A stretch of 64,000 bases of DNA from Marivita sp046591575 (GCF_046591575.1 NZ_JBIQWA010000012.1:1-64000); one strand, 5' to 3'; numbered from the stretch's first letter, positions 9,289 through 17,949 are shown. The notes: generated by a model from the letters alone, not told the origin. Program-made: numbers and translations.

Positions 9289-10181
9289 CAGCCACGCCCT
9301 TTCAACATCCCAAACGCCTTGCCAAACGCATCGGCTGCGTCGGCTGGCACAACAATTGTCTGAGACCCCTGCCCCTGACCAATCTTTGCTAGGGCCTCGA
9401 CCTGTTTCAACGCGACCTGATACTGCGCTGCTTCCAATCCGTTATCCTTGATCGCGCCCGCAACAACACTGGTTGCATAGGCTTCGGCATCCGCCAGAAC
9501 GCGCCGCGCTTCGGCATCTTTTTGTGCGGCATAGAGTTCCGCATCGGCCTGCAGTTCAACGGCCCGCTTTTGACCCTCGGCCTCGGTCACCTGCGCGCGG
9601 CGCGCCCGTTCTGCATTCAGCTGCTGCAGCATCGCATCGCGCGTGGCTTGATCCAGGTTCACATCCAAAATCTCGGCCCGCGTGACCTCGATTCCCCAAT
9701 CATCAACGGCGTCCTCGACACTTTCCTTGATCTGACCGATCAACTGCGCCCGATTCGACTGCACCTCGTCAAGATCCATCTTGCCGATATTCGCGCGCAC
9801 GATCCCGGCAACAGTTGTGGCGATTGCAGCATCCACATCCCGAATACGATAAACGGTCTTTTCGGGTTCAAGAATACGGTAGAACACGCTTGTGTCGATC
9901 TGGACCAGCACGTTGTCCTTGGTGATCGCGTCCTGCGTCGCATTCGGCAACTGACGTTCAAGAATCGAGATTTTATGCGCCACACGGTCCAGAAACGGCA
10001 CGATAAAATTGATACCCGGCCCCAGAACAACCCTCAGCCGGCCAAAACGTTCGACCACAAATTTCTGACTTTGCGGGACGATACGTATGGCCAGAAACAG
10101 GCATAGAATGATAAAGCCGGCCAAGAGAAGGGTAACGATGTCGCCGCCTGCGACCTGCGCCAAAACTGTTCCGATATCCAC
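9288..10181 (-). CDS. qmcA: SPFH/stomatin/prohibitin family protein (QmcA-like)
   Basis: A 297-residue membrane-anchored SPFH protein: one N-terminal membrane helix (about 14-34), then the band-7 domain (VVERFGRLRVVLGPG to about residue 215) and an Ala/Glu/Arg-rich coiled coil that drives oligomer formation. Such proteins build ring-like scaffolds in the inner membrane and often modulate FtsH-type proteolysis. It forms a two-gene operon with the NfeD protein. Assignment to the QmcA/paraslipin branch is by length and pairing; the exact partner proteins are not visible here. Confidence 0.9.
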   Translation of the reverse strand: MDIGTVLAQVAGGDIVTLLLAGFIILCLFLAIRIVPQSQKFVVERFGRLRVVLGPGINFIVPFLDRVAHKISILERQLPNATQDAITKDNVLVQIDTSVFYRILEPEKTVYRIRDVDAAIATTVAGIVRANIGKMDLDEVQSNRAQLIGQIKESVEDAVDDWGIEVTRAEILDVNLDQATRDAMLQQLNAERARRAQVTEAEGQKRAVELQADAELYAAQKDAEARRVLADAEAYATSVVAGAIKDNGLEAAQYQVALKQVEALAKIGQGQGSQTIVVPADAADAFGKAFGMLKGRG

Positions 10182-10275
10182 CTGCGTTCGTCCTTAATCT
10201 GCCCGCGCCAAATGCCACCTGTAGAGTGTGGTGTGATCGTCTATAATTGGAAAGTGTTTACAAAGAGGCAAGCAA

Positions 10276-11529
10276 ATGCCCGCCATATGTCGCGATTGCC
10301 TGACGGAATTTGACACAACACTCAGATGCCCGGCGTGCCGGTCTCCTCGCATTGTTGCGCATCAGGAACTCTATGATCTCAGCATCGCACATATGGATTG
10401 CGATGCGTTCTATGCGTCTGTTGAAAAACGCGATGATCCGTCTCTTGCAGATAAACCGGTGATCATCGGCGGTGGTCGGCGCGGCGTGGTGTCAACCGCC
10501 TGCTATGTTGCGCGTATCAAGGGTGTGCGATCTGCAATGCCGATGTTTCAGGCTCTCAAATTGTGCCCGGACGCCGTGATCATCAAACCGCGTATGGCCG
10601 CTTATGCCGAGGCGTCAAACGCCATTCGCGCCCTGATGGAAGAACTCACGCCCTCGATCGAACCGCTATCTCTGGACGAAGCGTTTCTGGATCTTACCGG
10701 TACGGCGCGGCTGCACGGACATCCGCCTGCGGTGATGCTCGCCCGATTGGTCAAACGGATGCGCGACGAGCTGGGGCTGACCGGGTCCATCGGCCTCAGC
10801 CATAACAAATTCCTGGCCAAGATCGCATCCGACCTCGACAAACCCCGCGGTTTTTCGGTGATCGGTCAGGCCGAAACCGAGGCCTTTCTGCGCCCCAAAT
10901 CCGTGCGCATGATCTGGGGCGTCGGTCTGGCAACCCAGGACGCCTTGGAAAAGGCGGGGATTCGCACGTTTGATGATCTGCACCGCTGGGAAAAACAAGA
11001 TCTGATCGCGCGCTTCGGCAGCATGGGTGACCGCCTTTGGCATCTAGCGCGCGGACAGGACAAGCGGCGCGTGTCGGCCCATGCGCCGATGAAATCAATC
11101 TCCAACGAAACCACGTTTCACGAGGACACAAATGATCCCGATCTGCTGGACGGTCACTTGTGGCGCATGTGCGAAAAAGTGGCGGATCGGGCCAAGGCCA
11201 AGGAACTGGCCGGGCGTGTTGTAACCCTCAAACTCAAGCGGTCGAATTTTTCGCTGGTGACGAAACGCACGTCATTGACGGACCCCACCCAAATCGCCGA
11301 CCGCATTTACCGCACAGCACGGGCGCTGTTTGATCAGGTGGGCGACAAAGGCCCTTACCGCCTGCTCGGTGCCGGGCTCAGCGATCTGAGCACCGCAGAC
11401 GGAGCGGATGTCTCGGGTGACTTGCTAGACCCGCAGGCCGCGCAGCGCATTCAAGCGGAACGAGCGACGGATATGATCCGGAACAGGTTCGGTCCGGATG
11501 CCATTCTCAAGGGGCGCGCGTTGCGATAA
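10276..11529 (+). CDS. dinB: Y-family DNA polymerase IV with N-terminal zinc-ribbon-like extension
   Basis: DinB copies past damaged template bases. Palm motifs are present: MDCDAFYASVE near residue 40 and SLDEAFLDLTG near 135, carrying the metal-binding acidic residues. A Y-family little finger and a C-terminal tail complete 417 residues. Before the polymerase is an extra 30-residue segment with two CxxC pairs (Cys5/Cys8 and Cys18/Cys21), which looks like a small zinc ribbon and is absent from E. coli DinB. A TATAAT box at 10242-10247 could be its -10. I found no alphaproteobacterial LexA box (GTTC-N7-GTTC) in the 94-base upstream region. Confidence 0.95.
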   Translation: MPAICRDCLTEFDTTLRCPACRSPRIVAHQELYDLSIAHMDCDAFYASVEKRDDPSLADKPVIIGGGRRGVVSTACYVARIKGVRSAMPMFQALKLCPDAVIIKPRMAAYAEASNAIRALMEELTPSIEPLSLDEAFLDLTGTARLHGHPPAVMLARLVKRMRDELGLTGSIGLSHNKFLAKIASDLDKPRGFSVIGQAETEAFLRPKSVRMIWGVGLATQDALEKAGIRTFDDLHRWEKQDLIARFGSMGDRLWHLARGQDKRRVSAHAPMKSISNETTFHEDTNDPDLLDGHLWRMCEKVADRAKAKELAGRVVTLKLKRSNFSLVTKRTSLTDPTQIADRIYRTARALFDQVGDKGPYRLLGAGLSDLSTADGADVSGDLLDPQAAQRIQAERATDMIRNRFGPDAILKGRALR

Positions 11530-11553
11530 TCCGTCCCGAAAACCGCCATGTGG

Positions 11554-11874
11554 TCACATCAACTGGTTTTCTTCGTCCACCGCAGAAATGCCCAACGCAT
11601 CCAAACCGGATTCCAGATGATCCGGCAAATGCGGCGTGCCGATCAGGTAATCCGCCGTTGGTGTGGTCGCCTCGCTCATAGCAGTGGAATAGGCGTCATC
11701 CCATTCCTCAACCTCGAACGCGCCGCGCCCGATCCACATGATCGCAACCAAAGCGGCCTGTTCTTCCTCGTCCATGCGATCAATAAACGCGCGCATCTCA
11801 CCCTCTGCGCGATCAAGCTCGCGTGACATCACGATAACGGCGGCAACTTTGGTGGCACTGATCTTTTCCATCAC
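11554..11874 (-). CDS. DUF3775 domain protein
   Basis: A 106-residue soluble acidic protein matching the DUF3775 family, with the central DEEEQAALVAIMWIGRG and TADYLIGTPHLPDHLE blocks. The family is common in alphaproteobacteria and has no known function. No signal peptide or membrane segment is seen. It lies downstream of dinB on the opposite strand and is separated by about 57 bases from the SDR gene on the same strand, so it may be read with the sigma-E operon, but there is no direct evidence for that. Confidence 0.82.
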   Translation of the reverse strand: MMEKISATKVAAVIVMSRELDRAEGEMRAFIDRMDEEEQAALVAIMWIGRGAFEVEEWDDAYSTAMSEATTPTADYLIGTPHLPDHLESGLDALGISAVDEENQLM

Positions 11875-11931
11875 GACTCTCCCAATCGATTTATTCCAAG
11901 ATGAAGCGAACCAAGCCGCCCGGCTTTGATC

Positions 11932-12663
11932 TTACGCAAAAAGGCGATAGTAGAGCCAGTCCGGTAAGAACTGGCTGCCGCGAAACACCCAGGAAAAGAC
12001 GGTTGGAAAGCTGCGCTTGAAGGCATCCGTGTTCATATGCTCGAAAAACTCGCGCGCGGCGTCTTCCGGCTGCATGATGAACGGCATGTTGAAATTGTTC
12101 TTGTCGGTCAACCGGGTTTTCACAAAACCGGGATTGACCAGCTGCACCCTTACATTGCTGCGCCAAAGGTCGGCATAAAGCGATTCAGCCAAGGTCATGA
12201 CGCCAGCTTTCGAGGCCGTATAGGCCGCAGCCCCCGGCAGCCCGCGAAACCCAGACAGCGATCCGGTCAGAACAATATGCCCGGCATCGCGTTCGACAAA
12301 TTTGGGCACAACCGCCCCCATCAAACGCATTGCACCAGTGAAATTTACGTCCGCCATGGCCGTCGCCTGATCTGCGTCCCAGTCTTTTGCGCCAAACGGC
12401 CAATAGACGCCGGCGATCTGCACGACACCGTCAATGTCTCCAATGGCCTCTGCCGCGGCTTTGACCGACTCCGCGTCGGACACATCCACCGGCACAACCT
12501 CTGCGCGGCCGGGCAGATCGTCAGCAAGCTGTTGTAGTTTGTCTTCGCTTCGGGCGGACAGGATCAGATGCACGCCTGCGGCACTCATTTTGTGCGCCAA
12601 CGCCTGGCCAAGCCCCTCGCTTGCCCCAACCAACCAATATTTCTTACCCGCCCAATCACTCAC
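11932..12663 (-). CDS. Short-chain dehydrogenase/reductase, last gene of the sigma-E operon
   Basis: A 243-residue NAD(P)-binding SDR with the nucleotide motif GASEGLG (13-19), and catalytic Ser135, Tyr148 and Lys152 (YTASK). The substrate is unknown. Its start overlaps the stop of the DUF3833 gene by four bases (ATGA), so it is translationally coupled to the four upstream genes. The equivalent gene in Rhodobacter sphaeroides (RSP_1087, from memory) closes the sigma-E-dependent operon next to rpoE, which suggests a role in lipid modification during singlet-oxygen stress. That role is inference. Confidence 0.88.
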   Translation of the reverse strand: MSDWAGKKYWLVGASEGLGQALAHKMSAAGVHLILSARSEDKLQQLADDLPGRAEVVPVDVSDAESVKAAAEAIGDIDGVVQIAGVYWPFGAKDWDADQATAMADVNFTGAMRLMGAVVPKFVERDAGHIVLTGSLSGFRGLPGAAAYTASKAGVMTLAESLYADLWRSNVRVQLVNPGFVKTRLTDKNNFNMPFIMQPEDAAREFFEHMNTDAFKRSFPTVFSWVFRGSQFLPDWLYYRLFA

Positions 12664-13226
12664 GCTGCTTCCTTTCTGCGCATTGTGGCCACCAATTCCG
12701 CCACCTTGATTCCGTATTTACGGAACTGGCTGCGGTTTACGATAGTTCCATTCGGCGCGAGATACATCCAGTCCGTTGTATCCAAAACATGTCCACCCTG
12801 ATCATCCGGTAGCTGAAACTTGTATTTCAGTTGCACAGTCGGGCCGCTTTGAATGCCCTGGCCTTCCCCCACAACGTCAGAGGCAGTGGCCCGGATACGG
12901 CCGTCATTGCCCAATGTCAGTGTCCATTCCCGAAGAACCTCGTCCCCGGTGTCATAAGTAAAGCGCTCTTTCATGACACCCTTATTGCCATTCCATTCCG
13001 CCATGAAATCCCCCACAAAACGCGATGTGATCCGCCCTGTTGGTCCGTAAATCACACCTTCACAGACGATGGGCCCGTTTAAATGCGTGCGCAGATCAAA
13101 CTGTTCGCCCGGCGCATCGGCATAGTCGCTCGGAGATTGACTGTTAAAGCCGAAGTACCGGTTCTTGAGATACCCCAAGATCACCATCAGGCTCGCTCCA
13201 AGAAGTACCAGAAAGACAGTCTCCAT
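12660..13226 (-). CDS. DUF3833 family lipocalin-like protein
   Basis: A 188-residue protein with an N-terminal hydrophobic anchor (residues 1-18) and a beta-rich DUF3833 domain recognisable by repeated VxGEGxGIQSG and W-x-Y-LAPNGT-type blocks. Members of this family are probably envelope-associated lipid-binding or lipid-modifying proteins, but no activity has been established that I know of. It lies 4 bases after the MFS gene and overlaps the SDR gene, so it belongs to the sigma-E operon facing rpoE. Confidence 0.82.
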   Translation of the reverse strand: METVFLVLLGASLMVILGYLKNRYFGFNSQSPSDYADAPGEQFDLRTHLNGPIVCEGVIYGPTGRITSRFVGDFMAEWNGNKGVMKERFTYDTGDEVLREWTLTLGNDGRIRATASDVVGEGQGIQSGPTVQLKYKFQLPDDQGGHVLDTTDWMYLAPNGTIVNRSQFRKYGIKVAELVATMRRKEAA

Positions 13227-13230
13227 GACG

Positions 13231-14463
13231 TCATTCCTTCCCTATAGGAGTGGCGACCAAAAGGCCGATCGCCACCAGTTTCAACGCGCAGGGCACCCCT
13301 GCGTAGAGTAGTGTCAGTGTTCGCAATGCGGTTTCAGAATTGTCCGATCCCGACACAAAACCGCTGGAGTCCAGAATCGGAAGCAAAGCGATGGCCGCAA
13401 AGGCCAATGTGAACTTCGAGACAAATCCCCAAAGCGCAAATCCCTCTGCCGCGTTGGGGGCCACCGTCTCCATGCGTTTGGCAAAGATGGCCGGCAAAAG
13501 CGTCAGATCGGCCCCCACAGCAGCGCCCGATGCAATGCAAATGATGGCAAAAAACACCGTGTCACCCGCGCCCAGCAGCATCGCAAAGCTGAATGCGGCA
13601 AAGGCCAGAACCATTGCGGCCAGCAATGTGGTCTTGGCCCCGATCCGCTCCGCCAATGCCCCCCAAAGCGGTGCCGCCGCCGCCGCCGCAACAAAGAAAA
13701 GCAGCAAAAGTGGCCCCTCCCATCCGGGCGCATTCAGGCGACTTTCCACAAAGAACAGAAACAATGTCGAACTCACGGCGACAGGAGCCGCGTTCACCAG
13801 CGCAATCAACAGCAAACGCCGCGAAATCCGGTCCTTCAGGATCGCACCAAACCCGACCGACGCCTCAATGGTGCTGCCCCGCCACTCCGCATGCATCGCC
13901 ACACCTGCCACAAGACAGGCCAAGGCAAACACCAGCGCGTAAGAGACGAATTCAGGCCAGGCCAGCGCAAGGAAAATCGACGGCATCACAGACGCCACAC
14001 AGACGCCCAAAAGCGCACCGGTCTCGCGCCAGCGCGCCAATCGGAGATAGCCCATGTCGCCCCCAAGGCGTTCGGCCTTTTGCACACCGCGAGCGTAAAA
14101 GTTTATCGTCAGAAAGCTGAACGCCGAAAACACCAGCGTCAGCATGACCGCAAACCACAGGATCGGATTGGTCGGCGGCGACACCGCAAAAAGCCCGATC
14201 ATGGCAAGACCCATAACTGCAAGGGTAACGGCAACCGCCAAACCCTGATAGCGCCGAACCGCCACGGCCAGTTTCCCAAGCAACGGGTCCTGCACCACAT
14301 CCAACAGGCGCAAGCCGAACAACACCGTTCCCAACGCGGCAAGGCTGACCCCGTATTCATCCACATAAAATTTCGGTGCGTGGATGTAGATCGGCAATCC
14401 AGCCGCCGCAAGCACAGCCGCAAAGATGGCGTATCCGCCAAGCTTTTGCCCGTGCGCGTCCAT
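13231..14463 (-). CDS. MFS transporter (GPH/MelB-like) of the sigma-E operon
   Basis: A 410-residue transporter with about twelve membrane segments, of the sugar-cation symporter-like MFS branch (N-terminal APKFYVDEYGVSLAALG block). The ATG at 14463 overlaps the DUF1365 stop codon as TAATG, which fixes the start; the frame is open for 21 codons further upstream but that part lies inside the neighbour. The gene is in the conserved operon with the FAD oxidoreductase and DUF1365 proteins. A lipid or fatty-acid-related substrate is plausible from context only. Confidence 0.87.
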   Translation of the reverse strand: MDAHGQKLGGYAIFAAVLAAAGLPIYIHAPKFYVDEYGVSLAALGTVLFGLRLLDVVQDPLLGKLAVAVRRYQGLAVAVTLAVMGLAMIGLFAVSPPTNPILWFAVMLTLVFSAFSFLTINFYARGVQKAERLGGDMGYLRLARWRETGALLGVCVASVMPSIFLALAWPEFVSYALVFALACLVAGVAMHAEWRGSTIEASVGFGAILKDRISRRLLLIALVNAAPVAVSSTLFLFFVESRLNAPGWEGPLLLLFFVAAAAAAPLWGALAERIGAKTTLLAAMVLAFAAFSFAMLLGAGDTVFFAIICIASGAAVGADLTLLPAIFAKRMETVAPNAAEGFALWGFVSKFTLAFAAIALLPILDSSGFVSGSDNSETALRTLTLLYAGVPCALKLVAIGLLVATPIGKE

Positions 14464-15218
14464 TACTGGCTCACTTCTTCCGAAGGCGGTTCCGTCCGCG
14501 TCCGATACCGCGACCCCTTCCACCACAATTTAAGGGCCTGCCAATGAATCAAGGCAAGCACGCGGCGCGATCCCAGCGGACGCCGCAACATCGACCGCAG
14601 GATCGACAGGGTGCTGATCGGCTTGCGCGGTCCTGTCAGGGTGGCAATCAACCCGCCATCGCTTTGTGTGTAATCGATCCAGATGCCGATCTTGTCGTCC
14701 CGGATGTCGAAACGAAACTCGTACCCGCCCTCCACCGGCTGGAACGGAGACACGTAAAAGATCTTGGTTGCCTGCAACCGGTCCTGCGCGCCAATCGGCG
14801 ACCCGTCGGATTTGCGGCACAAATAGGAATGGCGATCCCCGAACGTATTGGACACTTCGGCGATCACAGCCACCAGTTGGTCAGCTTCATCATGCGCCAA
14901 CCAAAAAGACACCGGGTTGAAAACATGCCCCAGAACCCGTGGCTGGGCGAGCAGCAACAGCCGCCCTTTGGCCCGCACCTGATGCGCCTCCAGCACATCG
15001 CGCGCCCATTTTGCGCCAGCCCCCTGTTTTGGCGCACCACCATGATCGGTATCATGCAAGCTGGTCACATTGCGCTTGTTGCGCGAAAAGAGCCACGGCG
15101 TTTCGGGCTCCGCCTCCGCGTCCAGCATGACGTAATCAATCGAATACCGAAATGCGTTGTCGGTGTCGCCCTTACGCCCGTGATAGGTGTGGCCGATGAT
15201 ATGATCCACGGCACTCAT
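14463..15218 (-). CDS. DUF1365 protein of the furan-fatty-acid/sigma-E operon
   Basis: A 251-residue DUF1365 protein, with the NTFGDRHSYL and KIFYVSPFQPVEGGY blocks and the characteristic PVSFWL block. The homologous R. sphaeroides gene (RSP_1090, from memory) is reported to be needed for normal ChrR turnover after singlet oxygen, and the neighbouring flavoprotein for furan-containing fatty acids. The start at 15218 overlaps the stop of the FAD oxidoreductase by one base (TAATG). The frame is open 38 codons further upstream, but that stretch is a shadow of the neighbour. Confidence 0.88.
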   Translation of the reverse strand: MSAVDHIIGHTYHGRKGDTDNAFRYSIDYVMLDAEAEPETPWLFSRNKRNVTSLHDTDHGGAPKQGAGAKWARDVLEAHQVRAKGRLLLLAQPRVLGHVFNPVSFWLAHDEADQLVAVIAEVSNTFGDRHSYLCRKSDGSPIGAQDRLQATKIFYVSPFQPVEGGYEFRFDIRDDKIGIWIDYTQSDGGLIATLTGPRKPISTLSILRSMLRRPLGSRRVLALIHWQALKLWWKGSRYRTRTEPPSEEVSQ

Positions 15219-16516
15219 TATTCTGCTGCCACGCCTGCAACACTGCGCGCGCGGATCGCATCCACAACATCCACAGCACTGGACAGGCCGTCTTCGTGAA
15301 ATCCGTTTTTCATCCAGGCCCCGCAGAACCACGTCCGATGCGTGCCATTCATGTCGCGCATCATCTGCTGCGCATCCAGTGCAGCAAGGTCATAAACCGG
15401 GTGACGCAAGGTGCATTCATCATAAATCAGCTCGTCCCGGATCGGCCGCGTCGTGTTCAGCGTGACAAAATGCGGATCGCTTTCCGGAATCGGCTGAAGG
15501 CTGTTCATCCAATAGGTCAGATCAATCGTGTTCAGCTCTTTCCGCGCACTTTCGGTATAATTCCACGAGGACCAACACACCCGCCGCTTTGGCATCAGTG
15601 TTGGATCAGCATGCAAAACAACGCGGTTTGGCTGATATTTGATCGCCCCCAGCGCGCGTTTTTCCATCGGTGTCGCATCAGACAAAAGGCGCAGGCTGTC
15701 ATCTGAATGGGTCGCAAAGACCACCTCGTCAAAGCGCTCCCATTCGCCGCCCTGTGCCTTGACCTCAGCACCCATCACATCGCGGCGCACGCCATCAATC
15801 GGGGCCCCCAGACGCAGCGTTGCGCCGCGATCCTTCAAAGAGGCCTCCAGGCGGCGCACATATTCGATGGACCCACCCTGAACTGTGTACCACTGATGCT
15901 GACCGGTCACGGACAAAAGCGCGTGGTTCTCCATAAACGTGACAAGCGCATGGGCCGGGAAATCCATGATCTTGTCGGTCGGCGTCGACCAGATCGCCCC
16001 GGTAAAGGGCAGCAGGTAATAGTCCCGGAACCAGTCACCTGTGCCCAATTCATCCAGAAACGCGCCAAGGCTCAGCGTCCTGTCGCGCGTCGCATCCAGG
16101 GCGTGTTTGTTGAATTTCGCAATATCGCGCAGCATCCGCAGAAACCTGGGGTTCACGATGTTGCGCTTCTGCGCAAACAAAGACCCCAGGGTCGCCAGGG
16201 CATATTCGAACTTTCCGCCATCAAAACTGGCCGCAAAGCTCATATTGCTTTTCGTAACCGGCACATCCAGGGATTTGAACAAATTCGCAAGATGCGGGTA
16301 GTTGGCATAGTTGAAGACGATAAATCCGGTATCCACCGGCTGATCCCCGGCTTTCCCCGCCATGATCGTGCGCGCATGTCCGCCCAAACGCGGCTCGGCT
16401 TCAAACAAGGTGACATGGTGATCTTCGGACAACATATGCGCCGCCCCCATCCCCGATATCCCTGCGCCAATAACGGCAATTTTCTTGGATGCGCTGGCGC
16501 GGGCTTCAAATGGCAT
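15218..16516 (-). CDS. NAD(P)-binding FAD-dependent oxidoreductase, first gene of the sigma-E operon
   Basis: A 432-residue flavin amine-oxidase-type protein. The dinucleotide fold is at the N-terminus (IAVIGAGISGMGAAH, then E in LFEAEPRLGGHART), and the C-terminus has the CGAWMKNGFHEDGLSSA FAD block. In R. sphaeroides the gene next to rpoE (RSP_1091, from memory) is required to make furan fatty acids and for the sigma-E response, probably as the fatty-acyl desaturating flavoenzyme. Here it heads five tightly spaced genes. A sigma-E-like promoter sits about 26 bases upstream of the ATG (16548-16576). Confidence 0.9.
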   Translation of the reverse strand: MPFEARASASKKIAVIGAGISGMGAAHMLSEDHHVTLFEAEPRLGGHARTIMAGKAGDQPVDTGFIVFNYANYPHLANLFKSLDVPVTKSNMSFAASFDGGKFEYALATLGSLFAQKRNIVNPRFLRMLRDIAKFNKHALDATRDRTLSLGAFLDELGTGDWFRDYYLLPFTGAIWSTPTDKIMDFPAHALVTFMENHALLSVTGQHQWYTVQGGSIEYVRRLEASLKDRGATLRLGAPIDGVRRDVMGAEVKAQGGEWERFDEVVFATHSDDSLRLLSDATPMEKRALGAIKYQPNRVVLHADPTLMPKRRVCWSSWNYTESARKELNTIDLTYWMNSLQPIPESDPHFVTLNTTRPIRDELIYDECTLRHPVYDLAALDAQQMMRDMNGTHRTWFCGAWMKNGFHEDGLSSAVDVVDAIRARSVAGVAAE

Positions 16517-16547
16517 AGTCGTCTCGCTCTGTAGTGTGTCTAGTTTG

Positions 16548-16576
16548 GTTTACGCGATTACTTGCCGATTGGATGA
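16548..16576 (-). promoter_or_regulatory. Candidate sigma-E promoter of the FAD oxidoreductase operon
   Basis: On the minus strand TCATCC (16576-16571) is followed after exactly 18 bases by TAAAC (16552-16548). The RpoE/ChrR-type sigma-E consensus in R. sphaeroides is, as I recall, TGATCC-N18-TAAGA, so there is one mismatch in the -35 and two in the -10. The predicted start near 16542 gives a short 5' leader of about 26 bases before the ATG at 16516. Confidence 0.5.
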
Positions 16577-16599
16577 GAAAAGAAAAAAGAAACATTCTT

Positions 16600-16628
16600 T
16601 GATCCAAGCCAGACGCATCGGCGTAACA
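16600..16628 (+). promoter_or_regulatory. Autoregulatory sigma-E promoter of rpoE-chrR
   Basis: TGATCC (16600-16605) is a perfect -35 box and lies 18 bases before TAACA (16624-16628), one mismatch from the sigma-E -10 TAAGA. Transcription would begin near 16634-16635. This means that the first ATG in the rpoE frame (16634) would have no leader, so translation must start further down. Autoregulation of rpoE-chrR is established for R. sphaeroides. Confidence 0.75.
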
Positions 16629-16750
16629 CCCATATGATTTCGACCGCAACGCCACTCTCAGACTGCGACCCGACGCCCGTTGTCATTGACGTGCAAATGA
16701 GTGATTTCAAGAAGGCAACGGCGGACGGAAGCAAGATTTTGATTGACGGA

Positions 16751-17290
16751 ATGCAGACAAGCGGCACGCCGTGGGTAGATGACCTGCTGCGCATCCGCGA
16801 CAACCGCGATGAAAAGGCGTTCATAAAGGTGTTTGAACACTTTGCGCCCCGCGTGAAAGCATTTCTGATGAAAACGGGCATGGATGCCGCACTCGCAGAA
16901 GAGTGCGCCCAAGAGGTGCTCGTGACCGTTTGGAATAAGGCGCATTTGTATGATGCGTCACGGGCAAGTCCATCGACATGGATTTTCACCATCGCCCGAA
17001 ACAAGAAGATCGACGTGCTGCGCAAGCAACGGCGTCCGGAACCCGAAGACCTGACATGGGGCCCCGAAGCAGAGCCCGACCAAGCAGATGTCCTCGGGCT
17101 CCAACAAGAGAGCGAACAACTGGGTCGTGCGCTGCGCGATCTGCCCGAGAAACAAAGGGAGCTGATTGAGAAGGCCTATTTCGGCGATTTAACGCACAGC
17201 GAAATCGCTGAGCAAACCGGACTACCGTTGGGCACAATCAAATCCCGCATCCGACTGGCGCTTGAGCGACTGCGCCACTCACTGAAGTGA
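16751..17290 (+). CDS. rpoE: RNA polymerase ECF sigma factor RpoE (ECF11-type, ChrR-controlled)
   Basis: A 179-residue ECF sigma factor with region 2 (FEHFAPRVKAFLMKTG to STWIFTIARNKKIDVLRKQ) and region 4 (LPEKQRELIEKAYFGDLTHSEIAEQTGLPLGTIKSR). The frame is open to 16634, but the sigma-E promoter places the transcription start there. The ATG at 16751 gives the family's usual N-terminus just ahead of the LLRIRDNRDEKAF helix, with a weak GACGGA ahead of it; ATG 16697 remains possible. chrR follows with overlapping or adjacent codons. This sigma factor directs the singlet-oxygen response in R. sphaeroides. Confidence 0.93.
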   Translation: MQTSGTPWVDDLLRIRDNRDEKAFIKVFEHFAPRVKAFLMKTGMDAALAEECAQEVLVTVWNKAHLYDASRASPSTWIFTIARNKKIDVLRKQRRPEPEDLTWGPEAEPDQADVLGLQQESEQLGRALRDLPEKQRELIEKAYFGDLTHSEIAEQTGLPLGTIKSRIRLALERLRHSLK

Positions 17291-17298
17291 TGATAGCT

Positions 17299-17949
17299 AT
17301 GACTGTAAAACACCATTTGACCGATGACCTTTTGATGGCCTACTCCGCAGGCAACCTGCCAGAGGCGGTAAATCTCATCGTCGCCACGCATATCTCTTTA
17401 TGTGACGCCTGTCGCGCAGCGCTTGACAGCTACGACGCGGTCGGCGGCGCCGTTCTTGACACCTGCGATAGCGCGCCGCTGTCGTCGGACAGCCTGAACT
17501 CCGTTCTGAATATGATACATGCTCAAGACAGCAAGGTAACAGACAAGGCCTCGTCCAGCAAAAGCGACGGCATCTTACCGGCCCCGCTCTGCGATTACGT
17601 CGCCGGGGGATTGGAAAACGTGAAATGGCGCCCCGTCGGGATGGGGGTCAAACAGGCTGTCCTGAAAACGTCTTCTGACGCCAGCGCGCGTTTGCTCTAC
17701 ATCCCGGCGGGTACGGCAATCCCTGATCACAGTCACAAAGGCCTGGAGCTGACCCTTGTTCTGAAAGGCGCATTTCAGGACGAAGACGGCTACTTCGGCC
17801 GCGGCGATATCGAGATAGCGGACGAACATCTGCATCACACCCCGGTGGCCGACATCTCCGAAGACTGCATCTGCCTTGCGGTGACAGACGCTCCTTTGAA
17901 ATTCAAAGGGCTTGTTCCGCGAATCGCCCAACCCTTCCTTGGGATATAA
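17299..17949 (+). CDS. chrR: Zinc-binding anti-sigma factor ChrR
   Basis: ChrR binds RpoE and releases it on singlet oxygen or organic peroxide stress. Its N-terminal anti-sigma domain keeps the four zinc ligands His6, His31, Cys35 and Cys38 (HISLCDAC). The C-terminal cupin domain keeps the metal set His144, His146, Glu150 and His179 or His180, which in R. sphaeroides is needed for the response. At 216 residues the length is normal. The ATG at 17299 matches the family start MTxxHH; a GTG (17287) and an ATG (17290, overlapping the rpoE stop) lie just before it and cannot be excluded. Confidence 0.95.
   Translation: MTVKHHLTDDLLMAYSAGNLPEAVNLIVATHISLCDACRAALDSYDAVGGAVLDTCDSAPLSSDSLNSVLNMIHAQDSKVTDKASSSKSDGILPAPLCDYVAGGLENVKWRPVGMGVKQAVLKTSSDASARLLYIPAGTAIPDHSHKGLELTLVLKGAFQDEDGYFGRGDIEIADEHLHHTPVADISEDCICLAVTDAPLKFKGLVPRIAQPFLGI

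Noticed and set aside
10182..10275. Looked for an SOS (LexA) box before dinB
   Set aside because: No GTTC-N7-GTTC pattern is present, so SOS control is not claimed.
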